NCBI GenBank assembly: GCA_963707015.1 | Contig: CAVPOO010000009.1 | Span: 124,001-188,000, forward strand | DNA length: 64,000 nucleotides | Direction: 5' to 3' | From: CAVPOO01 sp963707015 | Lineage (GTDB): Bacteria; Pseudomonadota; Gammaproteobacteria; Thiohalobacterales; Thiohalobacteraceae | Shown: one piece after another, positions 28,471 to 37,420 of the stretch | Layout of the letters: every line of letters begins with the position of its first letter | Position numbering within the stretch: position 1 is the first letter of the stretch | Program-made: the position numbers and the translations under genes | Notes under the pieces: generated by a model | Seen by the model: the letters and a program-made list of their open reading frames with translations, nothing else | Told to the model about the DNA's origin: nothing | Databases searched by the model: none

Positions 28471-28701
28471 TGTGCTCTCCTCTGCTTGACTGGCCTGGCG
28501 CCGCCAGAGGCAAGGTCTGCGACCTGGCGATGAGAGCGCAGTATAGCGCTTTTTCCGCGGTGTTCAGGAGCGGAAGGACTGGCCGCCGCGGGCCGGGGGC
28601 CTCGGGTGGCGGTGCTGGTTCCTCTGCAGCGCTCTGTGTGGGTCGCCGCAACCCATGCGGCGACGCTAACCCCTCGCTGAGACGGGTATTGTCCAGAGGA
28701 C

Positions 28702-28820
28702 CCCAGAATCCAGAACCCAGAACCCAGAACCCAGAACCCAGAATCCAGAACCCAGAACCCAGAACCCAGAACCCAGAATCCAGAATCCAGTATGTCTTAA
28801 ACCTGAAAGCCTGTCTCACG
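28702..28820. repeat. Degenerate 7-bp repeat array 3
   Basis: Heptamers of CCCAGAA with occasional TCCAGAA run from 28702 to about 28792, then TATGTCTTAAACCTGAAAGC. This end motif resembles the CCTGAAAGCC at the end of array 2. It lies in the 511-base gap between dodecin and phaC. The ~160 bases between the array and phaC hold no gene, and I could not define a convincing promoter there. Confidence 0.85.
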
Positions 28821-28981
28821 TGTTCTGTAGCCTGTATTCTTTCTCCGTGGGTGAAAGCCTGACAGATGGCACCTGCAAATTCTGCGCAAGAGCCGAAATT
28901 CTTGACTTAGATCCCTTTTGTACCGGGCAAGGCTCGCGTAGGCTAAGCCTACCGGGAACCCTCAGATAAGGAGCCACCTCC

Positions 28982-30637
28982 GTGTATAACCCCCTCGATC
29001 CTTTCGGTATCGTGTCCTCGTGCTGGGAAGTGCAGAAGGCCTGGCTGCAGCATCCGCGCGAGCTCTCCGAGGAACTGAACAAGCTCGGTGCCGAGGCAGC
29101 GGCGCTGGCGTCTCCCCAGTGGCTGGGGGGGGAAGACGATATGATTCCTGCGGTCTCGTACGACGAGCGTTTTCAGGACCCGGTGTGGACGAAAAGCCCT
29201 CAATTCGACACCCTCAAGGAGTTTTATCTCCTCTATACGCGGTGGTTCGAAGACGCCATCTACCGCACCCCCGGCGCCTCCGAGGAAACCAAGCACAAGG
29301 CGGCGTTCTGGGTGCGCCAGGGGCTCAACGCCCTGGCGCCGACGAATTACTTTTTTACCAACCCGGTCGCCCTGACCCGCTTCATGGAAACAGGGGGAAA
29401 GAGTGTGCTGGACGGCTGGCACAATTTCGCCGCGGATGCGGGGCAGGGCATGGTGAGTCTCGTGCGGGATTCCGATTTCAAAGTCGGAGAAACGCTGGCG
29501 GCCACACCGGGCGCCGTGGTGTTTCGCAACGCGCTGATGGAACTGATTCAGTATGCGCCGGCCACGGACACGGTACACGCCATACCCATCGTGATTGTGT
29601 CGCCCTGGATCAACAAGTACTACATTCTGGATCTCAACGAAAAGAAGAGCCTGATACGTTTTCTGGTCAACCAGGGGTTTACTGTGTTCGTCACCAGCTG
29701 GAAAAACGTGGGCCCCGAGATGCGCGACACGACCCTGGATGACTACCTGCTCAAGGGTGTGCAGGAAGCGGTCAACGTCGCACGGGCCGTCTGTAATGTC
29801 CCGCAGGTACATCTGGCCGGCTATTGCATCGGCGGCACCATCAGCGCCGCGTTTATGGCCTGGGCCAGGGGACGCGGCGCAGGCAGGGCGAAGTCGCCGG
29901 TGGCGCATGGCACACTGCTCACGACGCTGGTCGATTTCACCGACCCGGGCGAGATCGGCGTGTTTGTCGACGAGAACAGCATCCGCTGGCTCGAGGATCA
30001 CATGAATCAGGTCGGCTATCTCGACGGCAAGTCCATGGCGTCCTCATTCCGCTTGCTGCGCTCGAACAGTCTGCTCTGGCATTACGTGGTCCACAATTAC
30101 CTGCTGGGCGAGGCGCCGCCGCCCTTTGACGTGCTGTACTGGAACATGGATACGACACGCCTGCCGGCCGCCATGCACAGCTTCTACCTGCGGGAGTTCT
30201 ATCTGAACAACAAGCTGGTGCAGAAGAACGGTGTGACCCTCGGTGGCCGCCCGATTGACCTGGGGCGCATCGATGCGCCGCTGTACCTGGTCGGTACGGA
30301 GCAGGATCACATCACGCCCTGGAAGGAAACCTTCAAACTGAGCCGTGTGGCAAAAGGACCGATCCGCTACGTGCTCGCGACCTCGGGGCATATCATGGGC
30401 ATCATCAGTCCGCCGGTGGATCCTCCCAAGCGACGCTACTGGGCAGGCCCCATAGACGGGGTGGATGATGCCGAGGCGTGGCGCGAAGCGACCGAAAAGG
30501 TACCGGGGTCCTGGTGGCTGGACTGGGTGGACTGGCTGCGTCCGCAGTGCGGTGATCTGCAGCCGCCGCCGGGGCTTGGCAGCGATGCCTGGCCCGCGCT
30601 CGCCGAGGCGCCGGGTACCTACGTGCTGGAACGCTAG
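28982..30637 (+). CDS. phaC: Poly(3-hydroxyalkanoate) synthase, class I-like PhaC
   Basis: A 551-residue PHA synthase that polymerises (R)-3-hydroxyacyl-CoA at the granule surface. The alpha/beta hydrolase core has the Cys lipase box GYCIGG (Cys282), preceded by PWINKYYILDL and TSWKNV, both typical of PhaC. The catalytic Asp and His lie in GTEQDHITPW and TSGHIMGIISPP. The ~200-residue N-terminal region and WWLDWVDWL near the end fit class I synthases. The GTG start at 28982 has AAGGAG 8 bases upstream. A separate class III PhaC-PhaE pair is encoded 1 kb downstream on the other strand. Confidence 0.93.
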   Translation: MYNPLDPFGIVSSCWEVQKAWLQHPRELSEELNKLGAEAAALASPQWLGGEDDMIPAVSYDERFQDPVWTKSPQFDTLKEFYLLYTRWFEDAIYRTPGASEETKHKAAFWVRQGLNALAPTNYFFTNPVALTRFMETGGKSVLDGWHNFAADAGQGMVSLVRDSDFKVGETLAATPGAVVFRNALMELIQYAPATDTVHAIPIVIVSPWINKYYILDLNEKKSLIRFLVNQGFTVFVTSWKNVGPEMRDTTLDDYLLKGVQEAVNVARAVCNVPQVHLAGYCIGGTISAAFMAWARGRGAGRAKSPVAHGTLLTTLVDFTDPGEIGVFVDENSIRWLEDHMNQVGYLDGKSMASSFRLLRSNSLLWHYVVHNYLLGEAPPPFDVLYWNMDTTRLPAAMHSFYLREFYLNNKLVQKNGVTLGGRPIDLGRIDAPLYLVGTEQDHITPWKETFKLSRVAKGPIRYVLATSGHIMGIISPPVDPPKRRYWAGPIDGVDDAEAWREATEKVPGSWWLDWVDWLRPQCGDLQPPPGLGSDAWPALAEAPGTYVLER

Positions 30638-30709
30638 CAGCGTTCGGGTGTGGCGGCGTTCGGCGCGGACCGCGCCTGAGCGTCGGCGGGCCGGGCAGGC
30701 GGTTCTCCG

Positions 30710-31630
30710 ATGACGATTGCCTATATCACACACCCGGCATGCAGGCGCCACGACATGGGTCGCGGGCATCCGGAGTCACCGGGGCGCCTGGCCGCCATCG
30801 AGGACCGCCTGCTGTCCACCGGCCTCGAACTGGTGCTGCGCCACCACGAGGCACCGGCGGCGAGCCATGAACAGCTGATCCGCGTGCACGATGAGGCCTA
30901 TGTGCAGCGGGTCTTTGCGCTTGCGCCCAGGGAGGGCCTGGTGTGGCTGGACCCGGACACGGCCATGAACCCCCACAGCCTGGATGCGGCCCTGCGCGCG
31001 GCCGGGGCGGCAGTACTGGCCGTCGACCTGGTGCTGGGCGGCAAGACATCCTGTGCCTTCTGCAACGTGCGACCGCCCGGGCATCATGCCGGGCGTGCCC
31101 GGGCCATGGGTTTCTGCATCTTCAATAACGTGGCGGTCGGTGCCGCCCACGCCCTGGCGCAATACGGGCTCGAGCGTGTGGCCATCGTCGATTTCGACGT
31201 GCACCACGGTAACGGTACCGAAGAGATCTTTCGTGATGAACGGCGGGTGCTGTTCTGTTCGAGCTTTCAGCATCCCTTCTATCCCTTCTCCGACACCGCG
31301 GGGGAGGGCGAACAGCTGGTGAAGGCGCCGCTCGCCGCCGGCAGCGACGGCCATAGCTTTCGCGAGGCGATACGCGCGCACTGGCTGGAGGCGCTGGATG
31401 CCTTCCGACCGGAACTCGTCTGCATCTCTGCCGGGTTCGACGCGCATCACCAGGACCCGATGGCCGAACTCAATCTTACCGAGCGCGACTACACCTGGGT
31501 GACGCACGAGATCAGGAAAATCGCCGAGGCGCACGCGCGCGGACGCATCATCTCAGTGCTCGAAGGTGGTTACGCACTTCCGGCACTGGGCCGCAGTGTT
31601 GCGGCCCATATCAACGCGCTGCTCGGCTGA
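30710..31630 (+). CDS. HDAC-family deacetylase (acetoin-utilisation/AphA-like amidohydrolase)
   Basis: A 306-residue zinc-dependent deacylase of the histone-deacetylase superfamily. All landmark motifs are present: HPESPGRL, RPPGHHAG (the His-His charge relay), GFCIFNNVA, VDFDVHHGNGTEEIF (zinc Asp and His), SAGFDAHHQDP (zinc Asp) and LEGGYAL (with the oxyanion Tyr equivalent). Bacterial members act on acetylated lysines, polyamines or other acyl amides; the substrate is not evident. It lies 72 bases after phaC on the same strand and converges with the class III phaC, so it could be co-transcribed with the first synthase gene. Confidence 0.92.
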   Translation: MTIAYITHPACRRHDMGRGHPESPGRLAAIEDRLLSTGLELVLRHHEAPAASHEQLIRVHDEAYVQRVFALAPREGLVWLDPDTAMNPHSLDAALRAAGAAVLAVDLVLGGKTSCAFCNVRPPGHHAGRARAMGFCIFNNVAVGAAHALAQYGLERVAIVDFDVHHGNGTEEIFRDERRVLFCSSFQHPFYPFSDTAGEGEQLVKAPLAAGSDGHSFREAIRAHWLEALDAFRPELVCISAGFDAHHQDPMAELNLTERDYTWVTHEIRKIAEAHARGRIISVLEGGYALPALGRSVAAHINALLG

Positions 31631-31643
31631 CAGGGCAGGGGTG

Positions 31644-32711
31644 TCAGGAGCTCCTGTCCTGCAGCCATCGGGCGATGGCGGGCGGAATCTCCTTCTGCGC
31701 GCGGCCGCTGACATAGATTCCGATATGGCCGCCCTGGAAGGCGATGCTCGAGTAGTCAGAGGTGCCCAGGTGTTTTTCCAGTGCGATGGAGGATTCTGCC
31801 GGAACCAGATGGTCCTGGGTCGCGTAGATGTTGAGAACCGGCAGCGTAATCTGCCGCAGACTGACTGGCTGGCCGCCGATTTCCAGACCGCCGGTGACCA
31901 GGCGATTCTGCTGGTAGAAGTACTTGATGAACTGGCGGAAGACCTCTCCCGGCTGATCCGGGCTGTCGAAGATCCATTTCTCCATGCGTAGAAAGTTCTT
32001 GAGTTTCTTCGGGTCGTCCAGCATGTCGGCCATGTCCGCATACTTCTGGCCGGTGAGCCGGAACGGTTTCATCGAGAGAAAGGTCCAGTTCAAGAGCTCG
32101 CCCGGCACGTTGCCTACCGTATCGACCAGCAGGTCGACGTCCAGACCCTGGGCCCATTGTCCCAGGGTATTGTTTGCGGTGTGGAAATCGACCGGTGTCA
32201 CCATGGTGATCAGGTTGCGTACCCGCTCGGGATGCAGCGCCGTGTAACAGAGGCTGAAGGTGCCGCCCTGGCAGATCCCCAACAGGTTGATTCGTCGCAG
32301 GCCGTGCTGCTTGCAGATATGCGCCACGCAACGATGAATATAGCCGTTGATATAGTCATCGAGTTGCAGGAAGCGGTCTGCCGCGTCCGGGTATCCCCAG
32401 TCGATGAGATAGACGTCTTCACCGCTGTCCAGTAGTCCGCGGATCAGCGAGCGATCCTCCTGCAGGTCCGTCATATACGGCCGGTTCACCAGGGCGTAGA
32501 CGATCAGAAGCGGCGTCCTCGCCGGTTTGTCGACGCGCGGCCGGTAGCGGTAAAGCACCAGTTTGTCTTCAGCATAAACCGCCTCCTTGGGGCTTACGCC
32601 AACGCTGACTTCACCCACCTGGCTCAGGGAGTTGAGGCCCGCGCCCATCTTGCGGTTGAACTCGAGTGCGTCCTCGAGGATACGTTGCGGCTGCAAAGGG
32701 GTCTGGATCAT
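31644..32711 (-). CDS. phaC: Class III PHA synthase subunit PhaC
   Basis: A 355-residue catalytic subunit of a two-component PHA synthase. The Cys lipase box is GICQGG (Cys147), at the position expected for Allochromatium-type enzymes. VYLIDWGYPD, the catalytic Asp in ATQDHLVP and the His in GGHIGIYVSG are also class III features. The short length (no 200-residue N-terminal domain) separates it from the class I-like enzyme. The start lies 3 bases after the phaE stop, with GGAAGGA as ribosome site, so the two subunits are made from one mRNA. Confidence 0.95.
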   Translation of the reverse strand: MIQTPLQPQRILEDALEFNRKMGAGLNSLSQVGEVSVGVSPKEAVYAEDKLVLYRYRPRVDKPARTPLLIVYALVNRPYMTDLQEDRSLIRGLLDSGEDVYLIDWGYPDAADRFLQLDDYINGYIHRCVAHICKQHGLRRINLLGICQGGTFSLCYTALHPERVRNLITMVTPVDFHTANNTLGQWAQGLDVDLLVDTVGNVPGELLNWTFLSMKPFRLTGQKYADMADMLDDPKKLKNFLRMEKWIFDSPDQPGEVFRQFIKYFYQQNRLVTGGLEIGGQPVSLRQITLPVLNIYATQDHLVPAESSIALEKHLGTSDYSSIAFQGGHIGIYVSGRAQKEIPPAIARWLQDRSS

Positions 32712-32714
32712 GGC

Positions 32715-33917
32715 TCAGTCCTTCCGTGACTTGGGCGGGACGCGGCGCCCGCTCGCGCGCCCAGCGGTTTTTGTCGAGGCTTTTTTGCGTACCGGCGTCT
32801 TGCGGGTCACGCCGGTCTTCTTCGCGCTGGGGCCAGCTGCGGGCGTCGTGCGCCGCGGCGGGGCGTCGACCTTGTCGCGGAGTTCTTCCAGCTGGTCCCG
32901 CAGTTCGTTGATCGAATCCATATCCTGCATACGCGCCTGCAGGTCACGAAGCTCGCGTCGCAACTCGTAGACCCGCTTGTGCGAGGTATCGAGCTCCTGA
33001 CGGGTCGGCATATTCATGCCCGTCATGACCTCGTCAAGTATCCGCTGCTCGTGGCGCTTGAGGCGCATGAGGGCGTTGACGAGCTCGGCCTGCAGCGCGG
33101 GGAACTCGGGTGTCGCGAGCGTTTCCGCATAGGCCGCTTCGCCGCAATCGATCCACAGGTCATAGGCTGCGCGCAGCCCGCCCAGCGATTCTCCCTGGCA
33201 TGAAAGTTCCGTGAGCCGTTCGCCCATCAGTTCCAGCGCACGCTGCGCGACTTTGGCGAGAACGCGTGCGAAGTCCTGCGTAACGCTGGCGTAGTCCAGT
33301 GACAACCGTGTCCACTCCTGGACCTGTTCCTGCCATTCGCGGGTGTAACCCAGTGGTGGCAGGCCAAGGAGTTGTTCCACGTTTCCCGGAATGCCGCCGG
33401 CCCCTGCGACACCGCTTCCGCGCAGCGCCTTTTCCATCTCGCCGGGAAAAGGTGACAGCGAGACGCCGATGCGTTTCCAGGTATCGAGCGGCAGCCCCCA
33501 CAGGGTGGCAAACCCGCACCAGGGGTCAGAGGGGATTTCGCCGAGTGAAGTCGCCTTGCGCAGCTGCTCGAGGCCTTGATTCATGACCGCCTGCCAGTCG
33601 GTTGCGGTGCCCGTGCCCTGTGTCTGCTGGAGCATTTGCCAGAAGGTCTCGCCCATCTGCAGGTAACTCTTGCCCAGACCGGCGAGCCGCCCAGCGACAT
33701 CCTGAGTGGCCTGAGGCAAGGCCAGGTTCGCCATCCGCGACCACTGGTCTAGCGGCTGCCCCCAGAGAGAGGAACCGCCTGCCGAAAACGGCAGCTTGCC
33801 AGACGCCGGCCAGCCACCGCCCGAGGGGGAAAGCTGTTGCCAGGCGTCCATGAACTGTTTTTGCGCGTCCAGCCAGACGCGCGTCCACGCCTCCGCCGAT
33901 TCAGAAGACTCCACCAT
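32715..33917 (-). CDS. phaE: Class III PHA synthase subunit PhaE
   Basis: A 400-residue partner subunit required for class III PhaC activity. It begins WLDAQKQFMDAWQQL and has the PhaE-type central segments (REWQEQVQEWTRLSLDYA; YDLWIDCGEAAYAETL). It also contains the loop around MNMPTRQELDTSHKRVYELRR, which closely resembles the phasin-like end of PhaE. A coiled coil (about 315-350) leads to a Lys/Arg/Pro-rich tail (KKTGVTRKTPVRKKAS), like PHA granule or DNA-binding tails. It is transcribed away from the phasin gene across a shared regulatory region. Confidence 0.93.
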   Translation of the reverse strand: MVESSESAEAWTRVWLDAQKQFMDAWQQLSPSGGGWPASGKLPFSAGGSSLWGQPLDQWSRMANLALPQATQDVAGRLAGLGKSYLQMGETFWQMLQQTQGTGTATDWQAVMNQGLEQLRKATSLGEIPSDPWCGFATLWGLPLDTWKRIGVSLSPFPGEMEKALRGSGVAGAGGIPGNVEQLLGLPPLGYTREWQEQVQEWTRLSLDYASVTQDFARVLAKVAQRALELMGERLTELSCQGESLGGLRAAYDLWIDCGEAAYAETLATPEFPALQAELVNALMRLKRHEQRILDEVMTGMNMPTRQELDTSHKRVYELRRELRDLQARMQDMDSINELRDQLEELRDKVDAPPRRTTPAAGPSAKKTGVTRKTPVRKKASTKTAGRASGRRVPPKSRKD

Positions 33918-33967
33918 GTCACGCTCCTTTGACTCGTATCAACTTTCTGGCAAGTATAGCAGCGAAT

Positions 33968-33982
33968 TGGTGCAATGCAACA
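33968..33982. promoter_or_regulatory. Candidate PhaR operator, phaE side
   Basis: TGGTGCAATGCAACA is an imperfect palindrome of the form TG-N-TGCA-N-TGCA-N-CA, 51 bases upstream of phaE. It matches the second site at 34125 in spacing and in 12 of 15 bases. PhaR repressors in other bacteria bind TGC/GCA-rich palindromes, and a phaR gene is 3 kb away. Confidence 0.55.
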
Positions 33983-34099
33983 TAGTGAGTGTGCGGCGCG
34001 GGGTAACCGTGCACGCCGGCCGGTTGATCGGGAAGGAATCGATAAAAAGACTTACAAAACATAACTTAACAAAAATATGTCTGATGTGTTCAAATCTCG

Positions 34100-34139
34100 T
34101 TGACATTGCGCAGAAAGTTTACTATGCTGCAGTGCAGCA
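34100..34139 (+). promoter_or_regulatory. Phasin promoter with overlapping candidate PhaR operator
   Basis: TTGACA at 34100-34105 and TATGCT at 34123-34128 are 17 bases apart, a near-consensus promoter. The palindrome TGCTGCAGTGCAGCA at 34125-34139 overlaps the -10 and start region, so bound repressor would block it. It is symmetric apart from the central base. The leader to the phaP ATG is about 65 bases. Confidence 0.65.
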
Positions 34140-34199
34140 CAGAAGGTACAGTGTGCACGATCGACAGGATGAATTCACTGAACACAGGAGTACAGGACC

Positions 34200-34559
34200 A
34201 TGACCAACCAACCCTTTGAAGAATGGATGAAACTCAGCAAGAGTGCCGTAGAGCCCATGATGAAGCTCAATGCGATTACGGTCGAAGCGATGGAGCAGGT
34301 CGCGCGCCAGCAACTGGATGTGGCCCGCGACTATCTCGACCTTGGAACCAAGCAGGCGCACATCCTGGGCAGTTCCCAGAGCCCGGAGCAACTGCTGGCT
34401 GAACAGGGCAAACTCGTGTCGGAGTTTGGCGAACGGCTGAGCTCGCGGGCGCAGGAGTTTGCGAAGATTGCATCCCATACACAGGACGCTGTTGCCAGCT
34501 GGGCGCAGAAGGCGACCGCAGAGACGAGCAAGGCGCAAGCGAAAAAGGTCGGCGCGTAA
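34200..34559 (+). CDS. phaP: Phasin (PHA granule-associated protein)
   Basis: A 119-residue helical protein: FEEWMKLSKSAVEPMMKLNAIT, a central QQLDVARDYLDLGTKQ and an alanine/lysine-rich end. Phasins coat PHA granules and control their number and size. AGGAG is present before the ATG. The promoter carries a putative PhaR site, as expected for a phasin derepressed when granules titrate PhaR. A hairpin follows the gene. Confidence 0.88.
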   Translation: MTNQPFEEWMKLSKSAVEPMMKLNAITVEAMEQVARQQLDVARDYLDLGTKQAHILGSSQSPEQLLAEQGKLVSEFGERLSSRAQEFAKIASHTQDAVASWAQKATAETSKAQAKKVGA

Positions 34560-34598
34560 GACGGGGACGCGTTTTCAGCAGTCGCTTTAGCAGAAACT

Positions 34599-34625
34599 GG
34601 CGCCCACCGCGGGTGGGCGCCCTTT
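34599..34625 (+). terminator. Hairpin between phaP and phaA
   Basis: GGCGCCCACC pairs with GGGTGGGCGCC around a 2-base loop, followed by CTTT. The T-run is weak, so it may only partly terminate and tune phaP against phaA-phaB. Confidence 0.6.
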
Positions 34626-34651
34626 CCTCGCCAATGTGGAGGTGCTGGTAA

Positions 34652-35830
34652 ATGGAAGACGTTGTCATTCTTGCCGCGGCGCGCAGCGCTATTGGCAAAT
34701 TCGGAGGCACACTCGCGAACATCCCGGCAAGCAGTCTGGGCGCGAGGGTGGTCGCGGGCCTGCTCGAACGCAGTGGCCTGAACGCGGAACAGGTGGACGA
34801 AGTGATCCTCGGCCAGGTCCTGACGGCGGGGGTGGGCCAGAATCCCGCGCGCCAGGCGGCTATCGAGGCGGGCCTGCCGGTGGAAGTGCCGGCCATGACA
34901 ATCAACAAGGTGTGCGGCAGTGGCCTGAAGGCGGTGCATCTCGCCGCGCAGGCAATCCGCTGCGGTGACGCCGACCTGATTGTGGCCGGAGGCCAGGAGA
35001 ATATGAATCTGGCGCCCCATGTGCTGCCCAATTCGCGAACCGGTGTGCGGATGGGCGACTGGGCGCTGGTCGACACCATGATCAGTGACGGGCTGTGGGA
35101 TGCGTTCAATGCCTATCATATGGGTTGTACGGCGGAAAACGTGGTCGACAAGTACGGCATCAGCCGTGAAGAGCAGGACGCCTTCGCCGCCGCTTCCCAG
35201 CAGAAGGCCGAGGCCGCCCAGAAACGCGACCGCTTCGCCGACGAAATCATTCCCATCGAGATTCCCCAGCGCAAGCAACAAGCGATTGTCTTCGATGCCG
35301 ACGAATTCCCGCGGCATGGCACAACGGTCGAGGCGCTGGCCGCGCTGAAGCCGGCGTTCCGGCCGGACGGAACCGTTACGCCGGGCAACGCGTCAGGCAT
35401 CAACGATGGCGCGGCCGCCATCATCGTTGCCTCGGCGCGCAAGGCGCGCGAGCTCGGTATCGAGCCCCTGGCAACCGTGGTGGCCTATGGCAATGCGGGG
35501 GTGGATCCCGCCTACATGGGTACGGGTCCGATTCCGGCGAGCCGGCGCTGTCTGCAAAAGGCCGGCTGGTCAGTCGATGATCTCGATCTGGTGGAGGCCA
35601 ATGAGGCGTTTGCGGCACAGGCGATCGCCGTCAATCGTGAACTGGGCTGGGATACCGGTAAGGTCAACGTCAACGGGGGCGCAATCGCCCTTGGGCATCC
35701 GATCGGCGCCTCAGGGGCGCGTATCCTGGTCACGCTGCTGCACGAGATGTCAAAGCGCGACGTGCACAAGGGTCTCGCGACGCTCTGCATAGGCGGAGGC
35801 CAGGGCGTTGCGATCGCGGTAGAACGTTAA
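34652..35830 (+). CDS. phaA: Acetyl-CoA acetyltransferase (beta-ketothiolase) PhaA
   Basis: A 392-residue thiolase condensing two acetyl-CoA to acetoacetyl-CoA, the first PHB step. The acyl-binding Cys88 is in NKVCGSGLKAV. The other catalytic residues lie in ALGHPIGASGAR (His) and LCIGGGQGVA (Cys). MGCTAENVVDKYGISREEQD is typical of biosynthetic thiolases. GGAGGTG precedes the ATG. It is followed after 32 bases by phaB. Confidence 0.96.
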   Translation: MEDVVILAAARSAIGKFGGTLANIPASSLGARVVAGLLERSGLNAEQVDEVILGQVLTAGVGQNPARQAAIEAGLPVEVPAMTINKVCGSGLKAVHLAAQAIRCGDADLIVAGGQENMNLAPHVLPNSRTGVRMGDWALVDTMISDGLWDAFNAYHMGCTAENVVDKYGISREEQDAFAAASQQKAEAAQKRDRFADEIIPIEIPQRKQQAIVFDADEFPRHGTTVEALAALKPAFRPDGTVTPGNASGINDGAAAIIVASARKARELGIEPLATVVAYGNAGVDPAYMGTGPIPASRRCLQKAGWSVDDLDLVEANEAFAAQAIAVNRELGWDTGKVNVNGGAIALGHPIGASGARILVTLLHEMSKRDVHKGLATLCIGGGQGVAIAVER

Positions 35831-35862
35831 GTTCAGTGTAGAGATAAAGGTCAGGAGGAGAC

Positions 35863-36606
35863 ATGGCACAAAGGACAGCATTGGTTACGGGTGGAACGGG
35901 TACGATTGGAACGGAAATCTGCCGGCAGCTGAGCGACGCAGGTCGCCGCGTGGTCGCGACCTGTCATATCAGCGAAGCGGAGACCGCCAAGACGTGGCAG
36001 GTCACGCAGAAACAGGCGGGATATGAGTTTGGCGTCGTGCCTTGTGATCTTTCAGATTTCGCGGCGACTGCGAGCGCCGTGAAACAGGCCGAGGCACAGG
36101 CGGGGGCCGTCGATATTCTGGTTAATGTTGCCGGTATCACGCGCGATGCCAGCCTGCGCAAGATGACCCCGGAGCAGTGGCGGGAGGTCATTCAGTCGAA
36201 TCTGGACAGCGTGTTCAATGCCACGCGCAATGTGATCGAAGGCATGCTCGACCGCGGCTTCGGCCGGGTCGTCAGCATCTCGTCCGTCAACGGCCAGAAG
36301 GGACAGTTCGGGCAGACCAACTACGCCGCCTCCAAGGCCGGCATTCACGGATTCACCATGTCGCTGGCGCAGGAAGGTGCGCGTAAAGGAGTGACTGCGA
36401 ATACGATCTCACCCGGTTATATCGACTCGCCCATGGTGAACGCCGTCCCCGAGGAGGTCCGCAAAGCGATCATCGCGCAGATTCCGCGGGCCCGGCTCGG
36501 ACAGCCGGCCGATGTGGCGCGCATCGTGGCGTTCCTGGCGGCCGATGAGGCCGATTTCATTACCGGCGCGAATATCCCGGTGAACGGCGGGCAGTTCATG
36601 AGCTGA
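35863..36606 (+). CDS. phaB: Acetoacetyl-CoA reductase PhaB
   Basis: A 247-residue short-chain dehydrogenase making (R)-3-hydroxybutyryl-CoA with NADPH. The nucleotide loop is TGGTGTIG, the NAG-type motif is VNVAGITRD, and the catalytic triad is Ser140, Tyr154 and Lys158 (SSVNGQKGQFGQTNYAASKAG region). A very strong ribosome site (AGGAGGAGA) precedes the ATG. Repeat array 4 begins 12 bases after the stop. Confidence 0.96.
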   Translation: MAQRTALVTGGTGTIGTEICRQLSDAGRRVVATCHISEAETAKTWQVTQKQAGYEFGVVPCDLSDFAATASAVKQAEAQAGAVDILVNVAGITRDASLRKMTPEQWREVIQSNLDSVFNATRNVIEGMLDRGFGRVVSISSVNGQKGQFGQTNYAASKAGIHGFTMSLAQEGARKGVTANTISPGYIDSPMVNAVPEEVRKAIIAQIPRARLGQPADVARIVAFLAADEADFITGANIPVNGGQFMS

Positions 36607-36617
36607 GGGGGGGATAA

Positions 36618-36740
36618 ATTCAGAATACAGAATACAGAATACAGAATACAGGAGTGAGGAGTGAGGAGTGAGGAGTGAGGAGTGAGGAGTGAGGAGTGAG
36701 GAGTGAGGCGTGAGGCGAGCGGTTGGGGTTGCCGCACGAG
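36618..36740. repeat. Degenerate 7-bp repeat array 4
   Basis: Starts GGGGGGGATAAATTCAGAA, then CAGAATA heptamers, then about eight GTGAGGA units and two GTGAGGC. It ends with GCGGTTGGGGTTGCCGCAC, similar to the closing motif of arrays 1 and 5. It separates phaB from phaR. Confidence 0.9.
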
Positions 36741-36783
36741 TCCCAGCGAGGCATAGATTCTTCGGCAGAGGCAAAACGGCAGC

Positions 36784-37290
36784 ATGGCTGACGAGCGTGT
36801 GATAAAGAAGTATGCGAACCGGCGACTGTATGACACGTCGGAAAGCCGTTATGTGGCCCTGGATGATATCCGGCAGCTCGTCGTCGACGGCGTGCGGTTT
36901 CGTGTGATCGACGCGAAGACCGGTGATGACATCTCGCATTCGATTCTGCTGCAGATCATCCTCGAGCAGGAGGACAAAGGCCAGCCCATCTTCACGACCC
37001 GTCTGCTCGAGCACATCATCCGCTACTATGGCGACACACTCCAGGCCTTCGTCAGCGCGTATCTGGAAAAGAGCATGGATACCTTTATTGCGCAGCAGCA
37101 GGTGCTTCAGGATCAGATGGCAAGCCTCCTGCACAGCGCTCCAAAATCCATTCTCACCGAAATGGCCGAGCGCAATCTGGCGCTCTGGGCCAGGGTGCAG
37201 GAGTCGGTGCTGGAATCCTACGTCTCGCCACCCGACCCGGCAACACGCCAGCGGGAAAAGAAAACGGACAAGCAACAGAACGAGGGCTAG
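36784..37290 (+). CDS. phaR: PHA synthesis repressor PhaR
   Basis: A 168-residue regulator. The N-terminal DNA-binding domain reads VIKKYANRRLYDTSESRYVALDD, highly characteristic of PhaR, followed by the accumulation-regulator domain (FRVIDAKTGDDISHSILLQII; QPIFTTRLLEHIIRYYG). A charged C-terminal tail ends the protein. PhaR binds both PHA granules and promoter DNA, so it senses polymer. Likely targets are the two palindromes upstream of phaE and phaP (inference). Confidence 0.95.
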   Translation: MADERVIKKYANRRLYDTSESRYVALDDIRQLVVDGVRFRVIDAKTGDDISHSILLQIILEQEDKGQPIFTTRLLEHIIRYYGDTLQAFVSAYLEKSMDTFIAQQQVLQDQMASLLHSAPKSILTEMAERNLALWARVQESVLESYVSPPDPATRQREKKTDKQQNEG

Positions 37291-37420
37291 TCAGCTCGCG
37301 GCCAGCCACCCGGTTGCCGGGGAATGCGGGATAGGACCCGACGTGGACATTTTCTGCGTCGCGCTCTAGTATCGATAGCTCCATAATCACCCCCCTGGCA
37401 GACAGGCCGCGGCAGAGGCG

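Noticed and set aside
28860..28981. A promoter with TTGACT at 28902 for the class I-like phaC
   Set aside because: No acceptable -10 box lies 16-18 bases downstream, and the TGCA-like bases nearby do not match the candidate PhaR operator.
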